Shown here: in pieces, positions 48,986-56,141 of the stretch | Numbering within the stretch: the stretch's first letter is position 1 | Layout of the letters: each line of letters opens with the position of its first letter | Origin: Terriglobales bacterium | GTDB taxonomy: Bacteria > Acidobacteriota > Terriglobia > Terriglobales > Acidobacteriaceae | Assembly: GCA_035457425.1 (NCBI GenBank) | Contig: DATIBR010000103.1 | Span: 1-56,141 of the forward strand | Direction of reading: 5' to 3' | Length of the DNA stretch: 56,141 nucleotides | The notes under the pieces: generated by a model | Database searches by the model: none | Seen by the model: only the letters and a program-made list of their open reading frames with translations | What the model was told of the DNA's origin: nothing | Translations under genes and position numbers: made by a program

Positions 48986-49728
48986 CGGAGCGCGTGGCGG
49001 AGCCATTGCCCCGTCAGTGGGACGAACACTGGTTCGCGCTCCAGTCGCTGCTGCTTGAGGAATCGCCACGCGCGCTCCGTGAACGCTTCGTCGTAGCGGT
49101 GCGGACCCGGGATCTGTTCGTATTGCAGCGGCCAGCTTCTTTCGTTCAGCGCGCGGCGCGTCGCGACCGCTTCGCGCATCGGGTACGCCGTGTCGGCCTC
49201 CGCGACCATGTAGAACACCGGGATCTTGCGCGGCGCCAGGTCGAGCATGGCGAACTGCCGCGGCCGCAGGGACGCGCACAAGACCGCTGCCGCCGCGAAG
49301 TACCGGCTCTCGGAGATAGCGACGTAGAACGCATGGTCTCCGCCATTCGAGAAGCCCACGGCGTAAAGACGCCGGCCGTCAACCGCGCACTCCTGCGCAA
49401 CCTGCTCGACGATAGAGCGCTGCAGCTCCGGACCATCTTGCGGCGGGATCCAGCCGTAGGGGCCGGTGCCGGTGGGCGCGATGAGGATGATGCGTTCCTT
49501 GCGCGCCAGCTTGCGCCACGCGCCCACCAGCTCGCGGCCAGTGCCCCCGGTGCCGTGATGCAGGAGCACCACCGGCGCGGGCTTGGCGCCCGGCTCACAG
49601 CTCTTGTCGGGCGCGAAGAGGAAGAACTGCCGCGGCCGGCCTTCGAGCGTGAACCTGCGAGCTTCGTCGAGCTCGGCGGCGTGCGCGACCGCCGGCAGCA
49701 GCAGCAACGCGAGCAGCCAGCGCGGCAC
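48982..49728 (-). CDS. Secreted alpha/beta hydrolase, PHB-depolymerase/feruloyl-esterase-like
   Basis: 248 residues, signal peptide PRWLLALLLLPAVAHA. Esterase_PHB-like fold: RQFFLFAPDKSCEPGAKPAPVVLLHHGTGGTGREL (HG oxyanion loop), then LIAPTGTGPYGW, nucleophile GFSNGGDHAFYVA (GxSxGG), VFYMVAEADTAYPMREAV (Asp) and PGPHRYDEAFTERAW (His), a complete Ser-Asp-His triad. GTG 49728 lies 2 nt after the guaA stop with GGGAG as RBS, so it is in operon with guaA. The substrate is unknown; short-chain esters or polysaccharide-linked esters are possible. Confidence 0.85.
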   Translation of the reverse strand: MPRWLLALLLLPAVAHAAELDEARRFTLEGRPRQFFLFAPDKSCEPGAKPAPVVLLHHGTGGTGRELVGAWRKLARKERIILIAPTGTGPYGWIPPQDGPELQRSIVEQVAQECAVDGRRLYAVGFSNGGDHAFYVAISESRYFAAAAVLCASLRPRQFAMLDLAPRKIPVFYMVAEADTAYPMREAVATRRALNERSWPLQYEQIPGPHRYDEAFTERAWRFLKQQRLEREPVFVPLTGQWLRHALR

Positions 49729-49730
49729 CG

Positions 49731-51359
49731 CTACTCCCACTCGATCGTGCCCGGAGGCTTCGAGGTCGTATCGTAGACGACGCGGTTGATGCCCTTCACC
49801 TCGTTCACGATGCGCGTCGAGATGCGCTTCAGCAGGTCCCACGGCAGCTCGGTGACGTCGGCGGTCATGCCGTCTTCCGAGTGCACACAGCGGATGGCGC
49901 AGGTGTAAGCGTAGGTCCGCATGTCGCCCATCACGCCGACGGTCATCACCGGCAGCAGCACGGCGAACGATTGCCACACTTTGGTGTAGAAACCGGCCTG
50001 CTTGATCTCGCTGACGACGATGTCGTCGGCTTCCTGCAGCATGGCGACGCGCTCGGCGGTGACCTCGCCCAGCACACGCACCGCCAAGCCGGGCCCGGGG
50101 AACGGCTGGCGCTGCAGAATGTCGTCGGGCATGCCCAAGTCCTTGCCTATCTTTCGGACCTCATCCTTGAACAAATCCTTTAAGGGCTCGATGAGCCTGA
50201 GCTTCATCTTCTCCGGCAGGCCGCCAACGTTGTGGTGCGTCTTGATGGTCTGCGATGGTCCGCGCACCGAGCGTGACTCGATCACATCCGGGTAAAGCGT
50301 GCCCTGGACGAGCCAGTCGATCGAACCCGTTTCCCGTTTCCCGTTTCCGGTTTCCCGGACCTCCAGGCCCTTCTCGTTCGCGGAGACCGTGGCATTGCGC
50401 GGCAGGTCGCCACGCAGCAGGTGCTCGACCGCGTCGTCGAACACCGCGATGAACTCGTTGCCGATGAGCTTGCGCTTCTTCTCCGGCTCGGTGACGCCGG
50501 CGAGCTTCGCCAGGAAGCGCGCGCTGGCGTCGACGGCGATGAGGTTCAGGCCGAGCTTGTCGCGCAGGTTCTGCTGGACCTTGCGGAACTCGTCCTTGCG
50601 CAGCACGCCGTTGTTCACGAAGACGCACGTCAGCCGCTCGCCGATGGCTTTGTGGACCAGCACCGCCGCGACCGAGGAGTCCACGCCGCCGGAGAGCGCG
50701 CAGATGGCTCTTCCCTTCTCGCCCACCTGCTTGCGCACCTGCTCCACGGTCGACTGGATGAAGTGCTCGGGCGTCCAGTCGCCGCGCGCTCCGCAGATGT
50801 TGAAAACGAAGTTGCGCAGCACCTCGGTGCCCAGCTTGGTGTGGTGTACCTCGGGGTGGAACTGCACGGCGTAGATCTTCTTCGCCGGGTTCTCGATGGC
50901 GGCGACGGCGCTGGCCGTTCTTGCCACCAGGCTGAAGCCGGCGGGCAGCTCGCGGGCTTCGTCGCCGTGCGACATCCACACGCTCATCGCGCGGGGCAGC
51001 CCGGCGAAGAGCGCGCAGCCGTTCAGGATCTCGACGTCCGCGTGGCCGTACTCGCGCTTGGCCGCCGGCACCACCTTGCCGCCCAGCTTGTGCGCGATGA
51101 CCTGCAGCCCGTAACAGATGCCGAGGATGGGAACGCCGAGCGCGAGCACGCGCTCGTCCATCTCGGGCGCGTCCTGGTCGTACACGGAGCTCGGCCCGCC
51201 CGAGAGGATGATGCCGATCGGCCGGTACGCCTGGATCTCCTCCAGCTTGGAATCACACGGGAGGACGACGGAGTGGACCTTCTGTTCGCGGACGCGGCGC
51301 GCGATCAGCTGGCTGTATTGCGCGCCGAAGTCGAGGATGACGATGGATTGGGCGTCCAT
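49731..51359 (-). CDS. guaA: GMP synthase (glutamine-hydrolysing)
   Basis: Amination of XMP, 542 residues (usual about 520). N-terminal glutaminase: ILDFGAQYSQLIARRVRE, Cys in GICYGLQVIAH, His-Glu in VQFHPEVHHT. ATP-pyrophosphatase PP-loop ALSGGVDSSVAAVLVHKAIG, then LYPDVIESRSVRGPSQTIKTHHNVGGLPEKMKL and the dimerisation end TIEWE. Residues about 330-345 (GLEVRETGNGKRETGS) come from four tandem CCCGTTT-type heptamers at 50326-50353 and form a small insert before IDWLVQGTLYPDVIES. The frame is kept. Last gene before a secreted esterase, the two spaced by 2 nt. Confidence 0.95.
   Translation of the reverse strand: MDAQSIVILDFGAQYSQLIARRVREQKVHSVVLPCDSKLEEIQAYRPIGIILSGGPSSVYDQDAPEMDERVLALGVPILGICYGLQVIAHKLGGKVVPAAKREYGHADVEILNGCALFAGLPRAMSVWMSHGDEARELPAGFSLVARTASAVAAIENPAKKIYAVQFHPEVHHTKLGTEVLRNFVFNICGARGDWTPEHFIQSTVEQVRKQVGEKGRAICALSGGVDSSVAAVLVHKAIGERLTCVFVNNGVLRKDEFRKVQQNLRDKLGLNLIAVDASARFLAKLAGVTEPEKKRKLIGNEFIAVFDDAVEHLLRGDLPRNATVSANEKGLEVRETGNGKRETGSIDWLVQGTLYPDVIESRSVRGPSQTIKTHHNVGGLPEKMKLRLIEPLKDLFKDEVRKIGKDLGMPDDILQRQPFPGPGLAVRVLGEVTAERVAMLQEADDIVVSEIKQAGFYTKVWQSFAVLLPVMTVGVMGDMRTYAYTCAIRCVHSEDGMTADVTELPWDLLKRISTRIVNEVKGINRVVYDTTSKPPGTIEWE
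50326..50353. repeat. 7-bp tandem repeat inside guaA
   Basis: CCCGTTT three times, then CCGGTTT (28 bp), followed by CCCGG. On the coding strand it encodes Glu-Thr-Gly-Asn-Gly-Lys-Arg-Glu-Thr-Gly. Confidence 0.85.
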
Positions 51360-51401
51360 GGACTAGCTTCTCAAAGCCACCCGTCAGTGTAAAGGAGAAA
51401 G

Positions 51402-52355
51402 CTAGCGCGCAGGGACGCTCGGGATGGGCGCGACCGGCGCCGGCGGGATGCGCGGCGCCGCCGCGACCGCGGCGGGAGCTTCGGCCGGCCGCGCGTCTTC
51501 TTCGATGATGCGCGCGTACGCCGCCAGCTTCACCATGTACAGCCAGTCGGAGACGGCGAAGTACGCGAGCGTGATGACGGCGAACAGGGCCCAAAGCAGC
51601 CAGCTCGAGGCTTCCCCGGCGAACGGGACGAGCGCCAGGTCGAGGAACGTCACCACCCCGATGAGCACGATGCGCAGCGCGCCGGCCACTCCGCCCACGC
51701 CCATGAACTCGCCGGAGCGCCGCCGAAAGACGACCGTCGCTTGCCCGAAGCCTTCGCCCGCCTTCATGCCGCGCGCGGCGTAGATGTTGCCCAGCAGCAG
51801 CAGCCAGTTGATGCGCGAGCGCACGAAGGTGAACAGCAGCGTCAGCGGGAAGAACACCGCCATGAACACGAGCGGCTGCGGCGGCTCGGTGCGCGCCATC
51901 AACAGCGCGGCGGCCAGGAACGAGAGCACGGTGCCGCCGAACGAGAGCGCGCCGATGACGGCGCGCCAGAGGTGCAGGCTCAGGCTCCGGCCCGTGAACC
52001 GCGCGTCGCCGGCGACGAGCGACCGCAGCGTCACCGTCCGCCCCAGCGTTGCGGCGATCACCCACAGCAGCACCGAGGCCGGCGCGACGATGAGGAACAG
52101 GCGCAGCACCGTCGGCCCGCTTCCCTGGAAGATGTGCATGATGGCGTCGGCAATCAGCTGCGGACTGCCGGACTGGAGCTGCCACTCGTCGCGATGCGAG
52201 ACGGTCAGCGAGCGCAGGAACTCGTGCCCGGCGAACCAGGCGAACAGCAGCGTCGCCGCCCCCCACGACCAGCGCCACGCGATCTCCGCCAGGGCGAGCG
52301 AGGGCTCGCGCCAGATGGTCCGGAAGCCGTAGCGGATCGGCGATTCGTTGCTCAC
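51402..52355 (-). CDS. Integral membrane protein, unknown function
   Basis: 317 residues, with about six hydrophobic helices: WRWSWGAATLLFAWFAG, TVLRLFLIVAPASVLLWVIAATLG, AVIGALSFGGTVLSFLAAALLMA, LVFMAVFFPLTLLFTFVRS, IVLIGVVTFLDLALVPF and LLWALFAVITLAYFAVSDWLYMV. The C-terminus is a Pro/Ala-rich cytoplasmic tail. I recognise no family motif; the IREP... opening (YGFRTIWREPSLALAEIAWRWSWG) is conserved in acidobacterial relatives from memory only. Start GTG 52355 gives VSNESPIRYGFRTIW. Upstream is copy B of the palindromic element, so it probably does not share a simple promoter with leuS. Confidence 0.7.
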   Translation of the reverse strand: MSNESPIRYGFRTIWREPSLALAEIAWRWSWGAATLLFAWFAGHEFLRSLTVSHRDEWQLQSGSPQLIADAIMHIFQGSGPTVLRLFLIVAPASVLLWVIAATLGRTVTLRSLVAGDARFTGRSLSLHLWRAVIGALSFGGTVLSFLAAALLMARTEPPQPLVFMAVFFPLTLLFTFVRSRINWLLLLGNIYAARGMKAGEGFGQATVVFRRRSGEFMGVGGVAGALRIVLIGVVTFLDLALVPFAGEASSWLLWALFAVITLAYFAVSDWLYMVKLAAYARIIEEDARPAEAPAAVAAAPRIPPAPVAPIPSVPAR

Positions 52356-52387
52356 AACGGCAGGATATATCACTGGTCCAAACGGCC

Positions 52388-52487
52388 TGTTGAGAAACAT
52401 TCCGAGGCCGCAGGCCGAGGAATCCCTACCCAAACGATGGACTATCGTGAGGTAGGGCTCCCTCGCTTCGCTCGGGATGTTCCTAGA
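52388..52487. repeat. Dispersed palindromic element, copy B
   Basis: About 100 bp between the leuS stop and the membrane-protein gene. Outer left TGTTGAGAAACATTCCGAG and right CTCGGGATGTTCCTAGACGA are imperfect inverses. The inner arms CCCTACC (52424-52430) and GGTAGGG (52451-52457) enclose ACGAT...ATCGT. It shares design and sequence with copy A at 45366-45436. Confidence 0.75.
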
Positions 52488-52494
52488 CGAACGG

Positions 52495-55035
52495 CTACTT
52501 CACGACCACATTCACCAGCTTGCCCGGCACGACGATGGTCTTCACGACCTGCTTGCCGTCGAGCGAGGCGCGGACCTTCTCGTCGGCGAGCGCGCGCTCG
52601 CGGACGTGGTCCTCGGCGGCATCCGCCGGGACCGTGAGGCGCGTGCGCACCTTGCCGTTCACCTGCACTACGATCTCGATCTCGTCTTCCCTGGCGAGCG
52701 CGGGGTCGTACTGCGGCCAGTTGTCGTGCAGCAGGCTGCCCTGCTCGCCCATCGCTTCCCAGAGCTCGTGCGCCAGGTAGGGCGCCATCGGCGCGAGCAG
52801 CAGCACAAGGTCGCGGTCGATCTCGCGAACAAGCTGCGCCGGGACCCGGCCGGAAGCGATGGCCTCCTCCGCGCCGTAGAGCTCGTTCACCAGCTCCATG
52901 ATGGCGGCGATGGAGGTGTTGAAGTGCCAGCGCGAGGCAAAGTCGTCGGAGACGCGCCGGATGGTCTGGTGCAGCTTGCGCTGGAGAGTGCGGGCCTCGG
53001 GTCCTGACTCTTTTGTAGGCGCCGGCGACTCGCCGGCGCGGGCGTGCTTCATCACGAAGCGGTACACGCGCGAGAGGAAGCGGCTGATGCCTTCGACGCC
53101 CATGTCCTGCCAGTCGAGGTCGCGGTCGGGCGGCGCGGCGAACAGCGTGTAGAGCCGCGTGGCGTCGGCGCCGTACTTCGCGATCATGTCGTCGGGCGAC
53201 ACGACGTTGCCGAGCGACTTCGACATCTTCGCTCCGCCCTTGATCACCATGCCCTGCGTGAACAGGCGCGCCGCCGGCTCGTCGTTCTTCACCATGCCCA
53301 GGTCGCGCATCACCTTCGTCCAGAAGCGCGAGTAGATGAGGTGCAGGATGGCGTGCTCCACCCCGCCGATGTACTGGTCGATGGGGAACCAGTAGCCGAT
53401 GGTCGCGGTGTCGAGCGCGCGGTCCGAGAGCTTGGGGTCGGTGTAGCGGTAGAAGTACCAGGACGAATCGACGAAGGTGTCCATGGTGTCGGTCTCGCGG
53501 CGAGCGTGGCCGCCGCACTTCGGACACTTCGCGGTCACCCACTTCTCGTGCCGCGCGAGCGGCGAGCCGCCCTGCAGCGTGATCTCGACGTCGTCGGGCA
53601 GCTCGACCGGCAGGTCCTTCTCCGGCACGGGCACGATGCCGCACTTCGGGCAGTAAAGCATCGGGATGGGCGTGCCCCAGTAGCGCTGGCGCGAGATGCC
53701 CCAGTCCTTGAGCCGGAACATGACCGCGCGCTTGCCGAAGCCCTTCTGCTCGGCGTGCTCGCCCATCTTCTGCTGCGCTTCGCGGCAGGAGAGCTCGCTG
53801 AAGTCCCCGGAGTTGATGAGCAGCGAATCTTCGCCGGTGTAGGGCAGCAGGTTGGTGTCGCCTTCGTCGGCGCCGGGGACTTCGCCGGTGCGCCGCGGCA
53901 GGATGACGATGCGGATCTCGAGATCGTACTTCTTCGCGAACTCGTAGTCGCGCTCGTCGTGCGCCGGCACGCTCATGATCGCGCCGGTGCCGTAGTCCAT
54001 CAGGACGTAGTTCGCCACCCAGATGGGGATCTTCTCGTTGTGGAACGGGTTGACTGCGTAGCGTCCGGTGAACAGGCCCTTCTTCTCGCCTTCCCCGAGC
54101 TCGCCGGCCTCCTTCGCCTGGCGCTGGGCGAGCACCATCTCTTCGACCTTCTCGGCCAGATCGGGGTCGTTGCCGACCAGATCCATCACAAGCGGGTGCT
54201 CGGGCGCGAGCTGGATGGAGGTCGCGCCGTAGATGGTGTCGATGCGCGTGGTAAAGACGGTGATCTTGTCGCCGCTCTTGGCCGGCTTCTCGAGCTTGAA
54301 GTCGACGTACGCCCCCTCGCTGCGCCCGATCCAGTTGCGCTGCATGGTCCGGACCTTCTCCGGCCAGCCCTCGAGCTTCTCGATGCCCTCGAGCAGCTCC
54401 TGCGCGTAGTTGGTGGTGCGCAGGAACCACTGCTCCAGCTCGCGCTGCTCGACCGGCGTGGTCTCGTGCCGCCAGCAGCAACCCCCGACCACCTGCTCGT
54501 TCGCCAGCACGGTGGCGCACTCCGGACACCAGTTCACCCGCGACTTCTTCCGGTAGGCGAGCCCGCGCTCGTACATCTTCAGGAAGAACCACTGGTTCCA
54601 GCGGTAGTACTCCGGCAGGCAGGTCGTGACCTCTTTCGCCCAGTCGTAGGCGTAGCCGAGGCGCTTCATCTGCGCCTTCATGTGCGCGATGTTCCCGAGC
54701 GTCCACTTCTTGGGGTGGACCTTGGCCTTGATGGCGGCGTTCTCGGCGGGCAGCCCGAAGGCGTCCCAGCCCATCGGGTGCAGCACGTTGTAGCCGCGCA
54801 TCCACATGTGGCGCGCGAGCGCGTCGCCGATGGAGTAGTTGCGCACGTGCCCCATGTGCAGCGCGCCCGAGGGATACGGCAGCATCTCGAGCACGTAGTA
54901 CTTCTTGCGCTTCGAGTCCGAGGGCTCCGCGGCGTAGAGCTTGGGATCGGCTTCGAAGCGGGCGTACCACTTCTCCTCGATCTTCTGCGGCTCGTAGCGC
55001 AGCAGCTCTTCGCGGGTTGTTTTCTCGTCAGCCAT
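52495..55035 (-). CDS. leuS: Leucyl-tRNA synthetase
   Basis: Class I aminoacyl-tRNA synthetase charging tRNA-Leu, 846 residues. HIGH-type motif [21 protein letters not shown]. Editing domain around residues 220-410, with [21 protein letters not shown] and PVPAHDERD-like [16 protein letters not shown]. Zinc Cys pairs in WCPECATVL and [16 protein letters not shown] in [18 protein letters not shown]. An insert [13 protein letters not shown] at about residues 659-672 comes from a perfect palindrome (53019-53039), in the linker between catalytic core and anticodon-binding domain. The frame is kept, so the insert seems tolerated. ATG 55035 chosen. The preceding TTG is not needed. Confidence 0.95.
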   Translation of the reverse strand: MADEKTTREELLRYEPQKIEEKWYARFEADPKLYAAEPSDSKRKKYYVLEMLPYPSGALHMGHVRNYSIGDALARHMWMRGYNVLHPMGWDAFGLPAENAAIKAKVHPKKWTLGNIAHMKAQMKRLGYAYDWAKEVTTCLPEYYRWNQWFFLKMYERGLAYRKKSRVNWCPECATVLANEQVVGGCCWRHETTPVEQRELEQWFLRTTNYAQELLEGIEKLEGWPEKVRTMQRNWIGRSEGAYVDFKLEKPAKSGDKITVFTTRIDTIYGATSIQLAPEHPLVMDLVGNDPDLAEKVEEMVLAQRQAKEAGELGEGEKKGLFTGRYAVNPFHNEKIPIWVANYVLMDYGTGAIMSVPAHDERDYEFAKKYDLEIRIVILPRRTGEVPGADEGDTNLLPYTGEDSLLINSGDFSELSCREAQQKMGEHAEQKGFGKRAVMFRLKDWGISRQRYWGTPIPMLYCPKCGIVPVPEKDLPVELPDDVEITLQGGSPLARHEKWVTAKCPKCGGHARRETDTMDTFVDSSWYFYRYTDPKLSDRALDTATIGYWFPIDQYIGGVEHAILHLIYSRFWTKVMRDLGMVKNDEPAARLFTQGMVIKGGAKMSKSLGNVVSPDDMIAKYGADATRLYTLFAAPPDRDLDWQDMGVEGISRFLSRVYRFVMKHARAGESPAPTKESGPEARTLQRKLHQTIRRVSDDFASRWHFNTSIAAIMELVNELYGAEEAIASGRVPAQLVREIDRDLVLLLAPMAPYLAHELWEAMGEQGSLLHDNWPQYDPALAREDEIEIVVQVNGKVRTRLTVPADAAEDHVRERALADEKVRASLDGKQVVKTIVVPGKLVNVVVK
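53019..53039. repeat. Palindromic repeat inside leuS
   Basis: GCGCCGGCGA-C-TCGCCGGCGC, a perfect 10-1-10 inverted repeat. On the coding strand it encodes Ala-Gly-Glu-Ser-Pro-Ala-Pro. It shares the GGCGACTCGCC core with the palindrome after thiG. Confidence 0.85.
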
Positions 55036-55052
55036 CAACGATCACAAGCGAG

Positions 55053-55122
55053 CCACGAAGCACACGAAGGTCTCACCAAGATTCTCATGAGGTCCCTCGT
55101 GCGACCTTCGTGTCCTTCGTGG
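55053..55122. repeat. Inverted pair of CCACGAAGGACACGAAGG-type repeats
   Basis: Arms of 20 bp at 55053-55072 and 55103-55122 in inverted orientation (19 of 20 bases pair), 30-nt loop. The right half overlaps the 3' end of nfo and supplies its C-terminal codons. Such ACGAAGGACACGAAG strings are dispersed repeats in several environmental bacterial phyla (recalled). Confidence 0.8.
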
Positions 55123-56074
55123 TCTGCTTTTCGTCTCTCACAACCAATCTCTTCAGCGCTTCCACGTTCCGCCGATCATCGCCCGGGCGGTCGATCGGCG
55201 TCTCGGCGATGAACGCCGCGTGCGCCGTTCGCGGGTCGTTCAGCAGCCGGCGAAACGTCCCGAGGCCGATGGTTCCCTGCCCGATGTGCTCGTGCCGGTC
55301 GAGCTTCGAGCCGCGCGGCTTCTTCGCGTCGTTGCAATGCCATACCGGCACGTTCGCGAGCCCGACCGTCGCATCCAGCTGCCGCAACGTCTCTTCGTAA
55401 CCTTCCGGCGACACGATGTCGTATCCGCTCACGTGCACGTGGCAGGTGTCGATGCACGCCGCCACCGGCACCACGCCGCGCAGGTAGTGCAGCAGCTCCG
55501 CCACCTGCTCGAACGAGCCGCCCAGCGAGTACTCCGCGCCCGCGGTGTTCTCCACCAGGATGGCCAGGCCCTTGCCGGCCAGGTCCAACCCGCTGCACGC
55601 CGCGGCGATCGACGCCGCCACGCGCTTCAAACCTTCGTCCCGGCTGCCGCCGCGGAACGAGCCCGGATGTAGCACCAGGTACTCCGCGCACAGCGCCAGC
55701 GCCCGCTCGACCTCGCCGCGGAACGCCTCCACCGACTTCATGTGGAACTCGGCCGTCGTCCCCGCCAGGTTGATCAGGTAGTTCGAGTGGATCACCAGCG
55801 GCTTCAGGCCGTACTGCTCGCGCAGGCGCGACATCGTCTCGCACTGCGCCGCCGCCAGGCCGTACGGCTTCCACTGCCGCGGGCTCGACGAGAACACCTG
55901 GAACGCGTTGCAGCCCAACCGGTACGCCCGCTCCGCCGCCGTCTCCACGCCGCCCGCGGTCGAGGTATGGATCCCGATGCGCCGCGCCGTGTGCTTCGGC
56001 GGCCGCTTCGGAGGCGGTAACCGCTGGAGATCCTGTTCCTTGGCCAGACTGCGCTTGACGATGCTGCGAGGCAC
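55085..56074 (-). CDS. nfo: Deoxyribonuclease IV (AP endonuclease, Nfo family)
   Basis: Zn3 TIM-barrel AP endonuclease in base excision repair, 329 residues. Metal ligands in order: GIHTSTAGG (His), VIHSNYLINLA (His), VLHPGSFRGG (His), LVENTAGAEYSLG (Glu), ACIDTCHVHVSGYD (Asp and His), WHCNDAKKPRGSKLDRHEHIGQGTIG (His, Asp, His) and FIAETPIDR (Glu). All are intact. N-terminal 30 residues are an extra basic, Pro-rich tail. The last residues EKQTTKDTKVARGTS are encoded by a dispersed repeat. GTG 56074 lies 13 nt after TAAAAT (complement of 56088-56093). The last 47 bp of the window beyond this hold nothing else I can call. Confidence 0.93.
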   Translation of the reverse strand: MPRSIVKRSLAKEQDLQRLPPPKRPPKHTARRIGIHTSTAGGVETAAERAYRLGCNAFQVFSSSPRQWKPYGLAAAQCETMSRLREQYGLKPLVIHSNYLINLAGTTAEFHMKSVEAFRGEVERALALCAEYLVLHPGSFRGGSRDEGLKRVAASIAAACSGLDLAGKGLAILVENTAGAEYSLGGSFEQVAELLHYLRGVVPVAACIDTCHVHVSGYDIVSPEGYEETLRQLDATVGLANVPVWHCNDAKKPRGSKLDRHEHIGQGTIGLGTFRRLLNDPRTAHAAFIAETPIDRPGDDRRNVEALKRLVVRDEKQTTKDTKVARGTS

Positions 56075-56087
56075 GGGTGAATCCTTG

Positions 56088-56093
56088 ATTTTA
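56088..56093 (-). promoter_or_regulatory. -10 element of nfo
   Basis: TAAAAT on the minus strand, 13 nt before the GTG start, predicting a leader of about 6 nt. Confidence 0.45.
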
Positions 56094-56141
56094 TCAGGTC
56101 GACCGTCGTCGGCTGCCGGTCCACGCCCTCGCCATTCTTGG

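Noticed and set aside
53044-55212. 722-residue plus-strand frame opposite leuS
   Set aside because: Antisense shadow of leucyl-tRNA synthetase.

Overview
The window is a high-GC stretch from a diderm bacterium, most likely a member of the Acidobacteriota (inference). The reasons are: tandem secreted VWA proteins of the VWFA-related type common in that phylum; a futalosine-type menaquinone pathway (mqnE, an mqnP-like prenyltransferase); an outer-membrane assembly module (Omp85/BamA, SurA-like, TamB); succinylase-type DAP synthesis (dapD); and several families of short palindromic repeats. I see no rRNA, tRNA, CRISPR array, transposase or phage gene. Nearly all of the window is chromosomal housekeeping.

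Layout. 1-11.7 kb (minus strand): 3' part of mqnE, a frameshifted small secreted-protein gene, a cold-shock gene with a long structured leader, the mqnP-like gene, a secreted BON-domain protein behind a two-site operator-like region, then tamB, a SurA-like gene and a seven-POTRA bamA as one tight operon. 11.7-20.1 kb (plus): a MoeB/ThiF-type E1 enzyme, a low-complexity secreted protein, an MFS transporter, then ECF sigma factor, zinc-finger anti-sigma, DUF4097-like protein, aroK, a secreted unknown and an AI-2E/PerM permease. 20.1-29.5 kb: galT (minus), then asd-lysC-dapB-dapA and dapD plus a dicarboxylate/glutamate symporter. The lysine/DAP cluster is interrupted by a convergent two-gene cassette (glycosyltransferase and PIG-L deacetylase). 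29.5-33.0 kb: RNase J, an unknown AT-richer secreted protein, thiG. 33.1-40.3 kb: a small secreted protein, a FtsB/DivIC-like protein, phosphohexomutase, cutA, a CBS/CGL-type transsulfuration pair and two overlapping VWA genes. 40.5-45.3 kb: DUF1015, N-acetylmuramoyl-alanine amidase, GerMN protein, murI and rph, mostly coupled by ATGA overlaps. 45.4-56.1 kb: secreted amidohydrolase, LacD-type aldolase, secreted metallo-beta-lactamase-fold protein, secreted esterase, guaA, an unknown membrane protein, leuS and nfo.

Three signals recur across the window. (1) A TAnAAT-type -10 hexamer repeatedly sits 6-9 nt before a start codon, which predicts leaderless or near-leaderless mRNAs and settles several start codons. 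(2) Short repeat cassettes occur between genes and also inside essential genes: leuS carries a perfect palindrome encoding a GESPAPT-like peptide, guaA and murI carry 7-bp tandem repeats in linkers, and nfo gains its C-terminal tail from a dispersed palindromic repeat. (3) Convergent genes meet at a shared CTAG, in which the two stop codons overlap. The most reportable features are the intragenic repeats, the leaderless pattern, the terminator-like hairpin in the csp leader and the seven-POTRA Omp85/SurA-like/TamB operon. I found no convincing new defence or mobile system.
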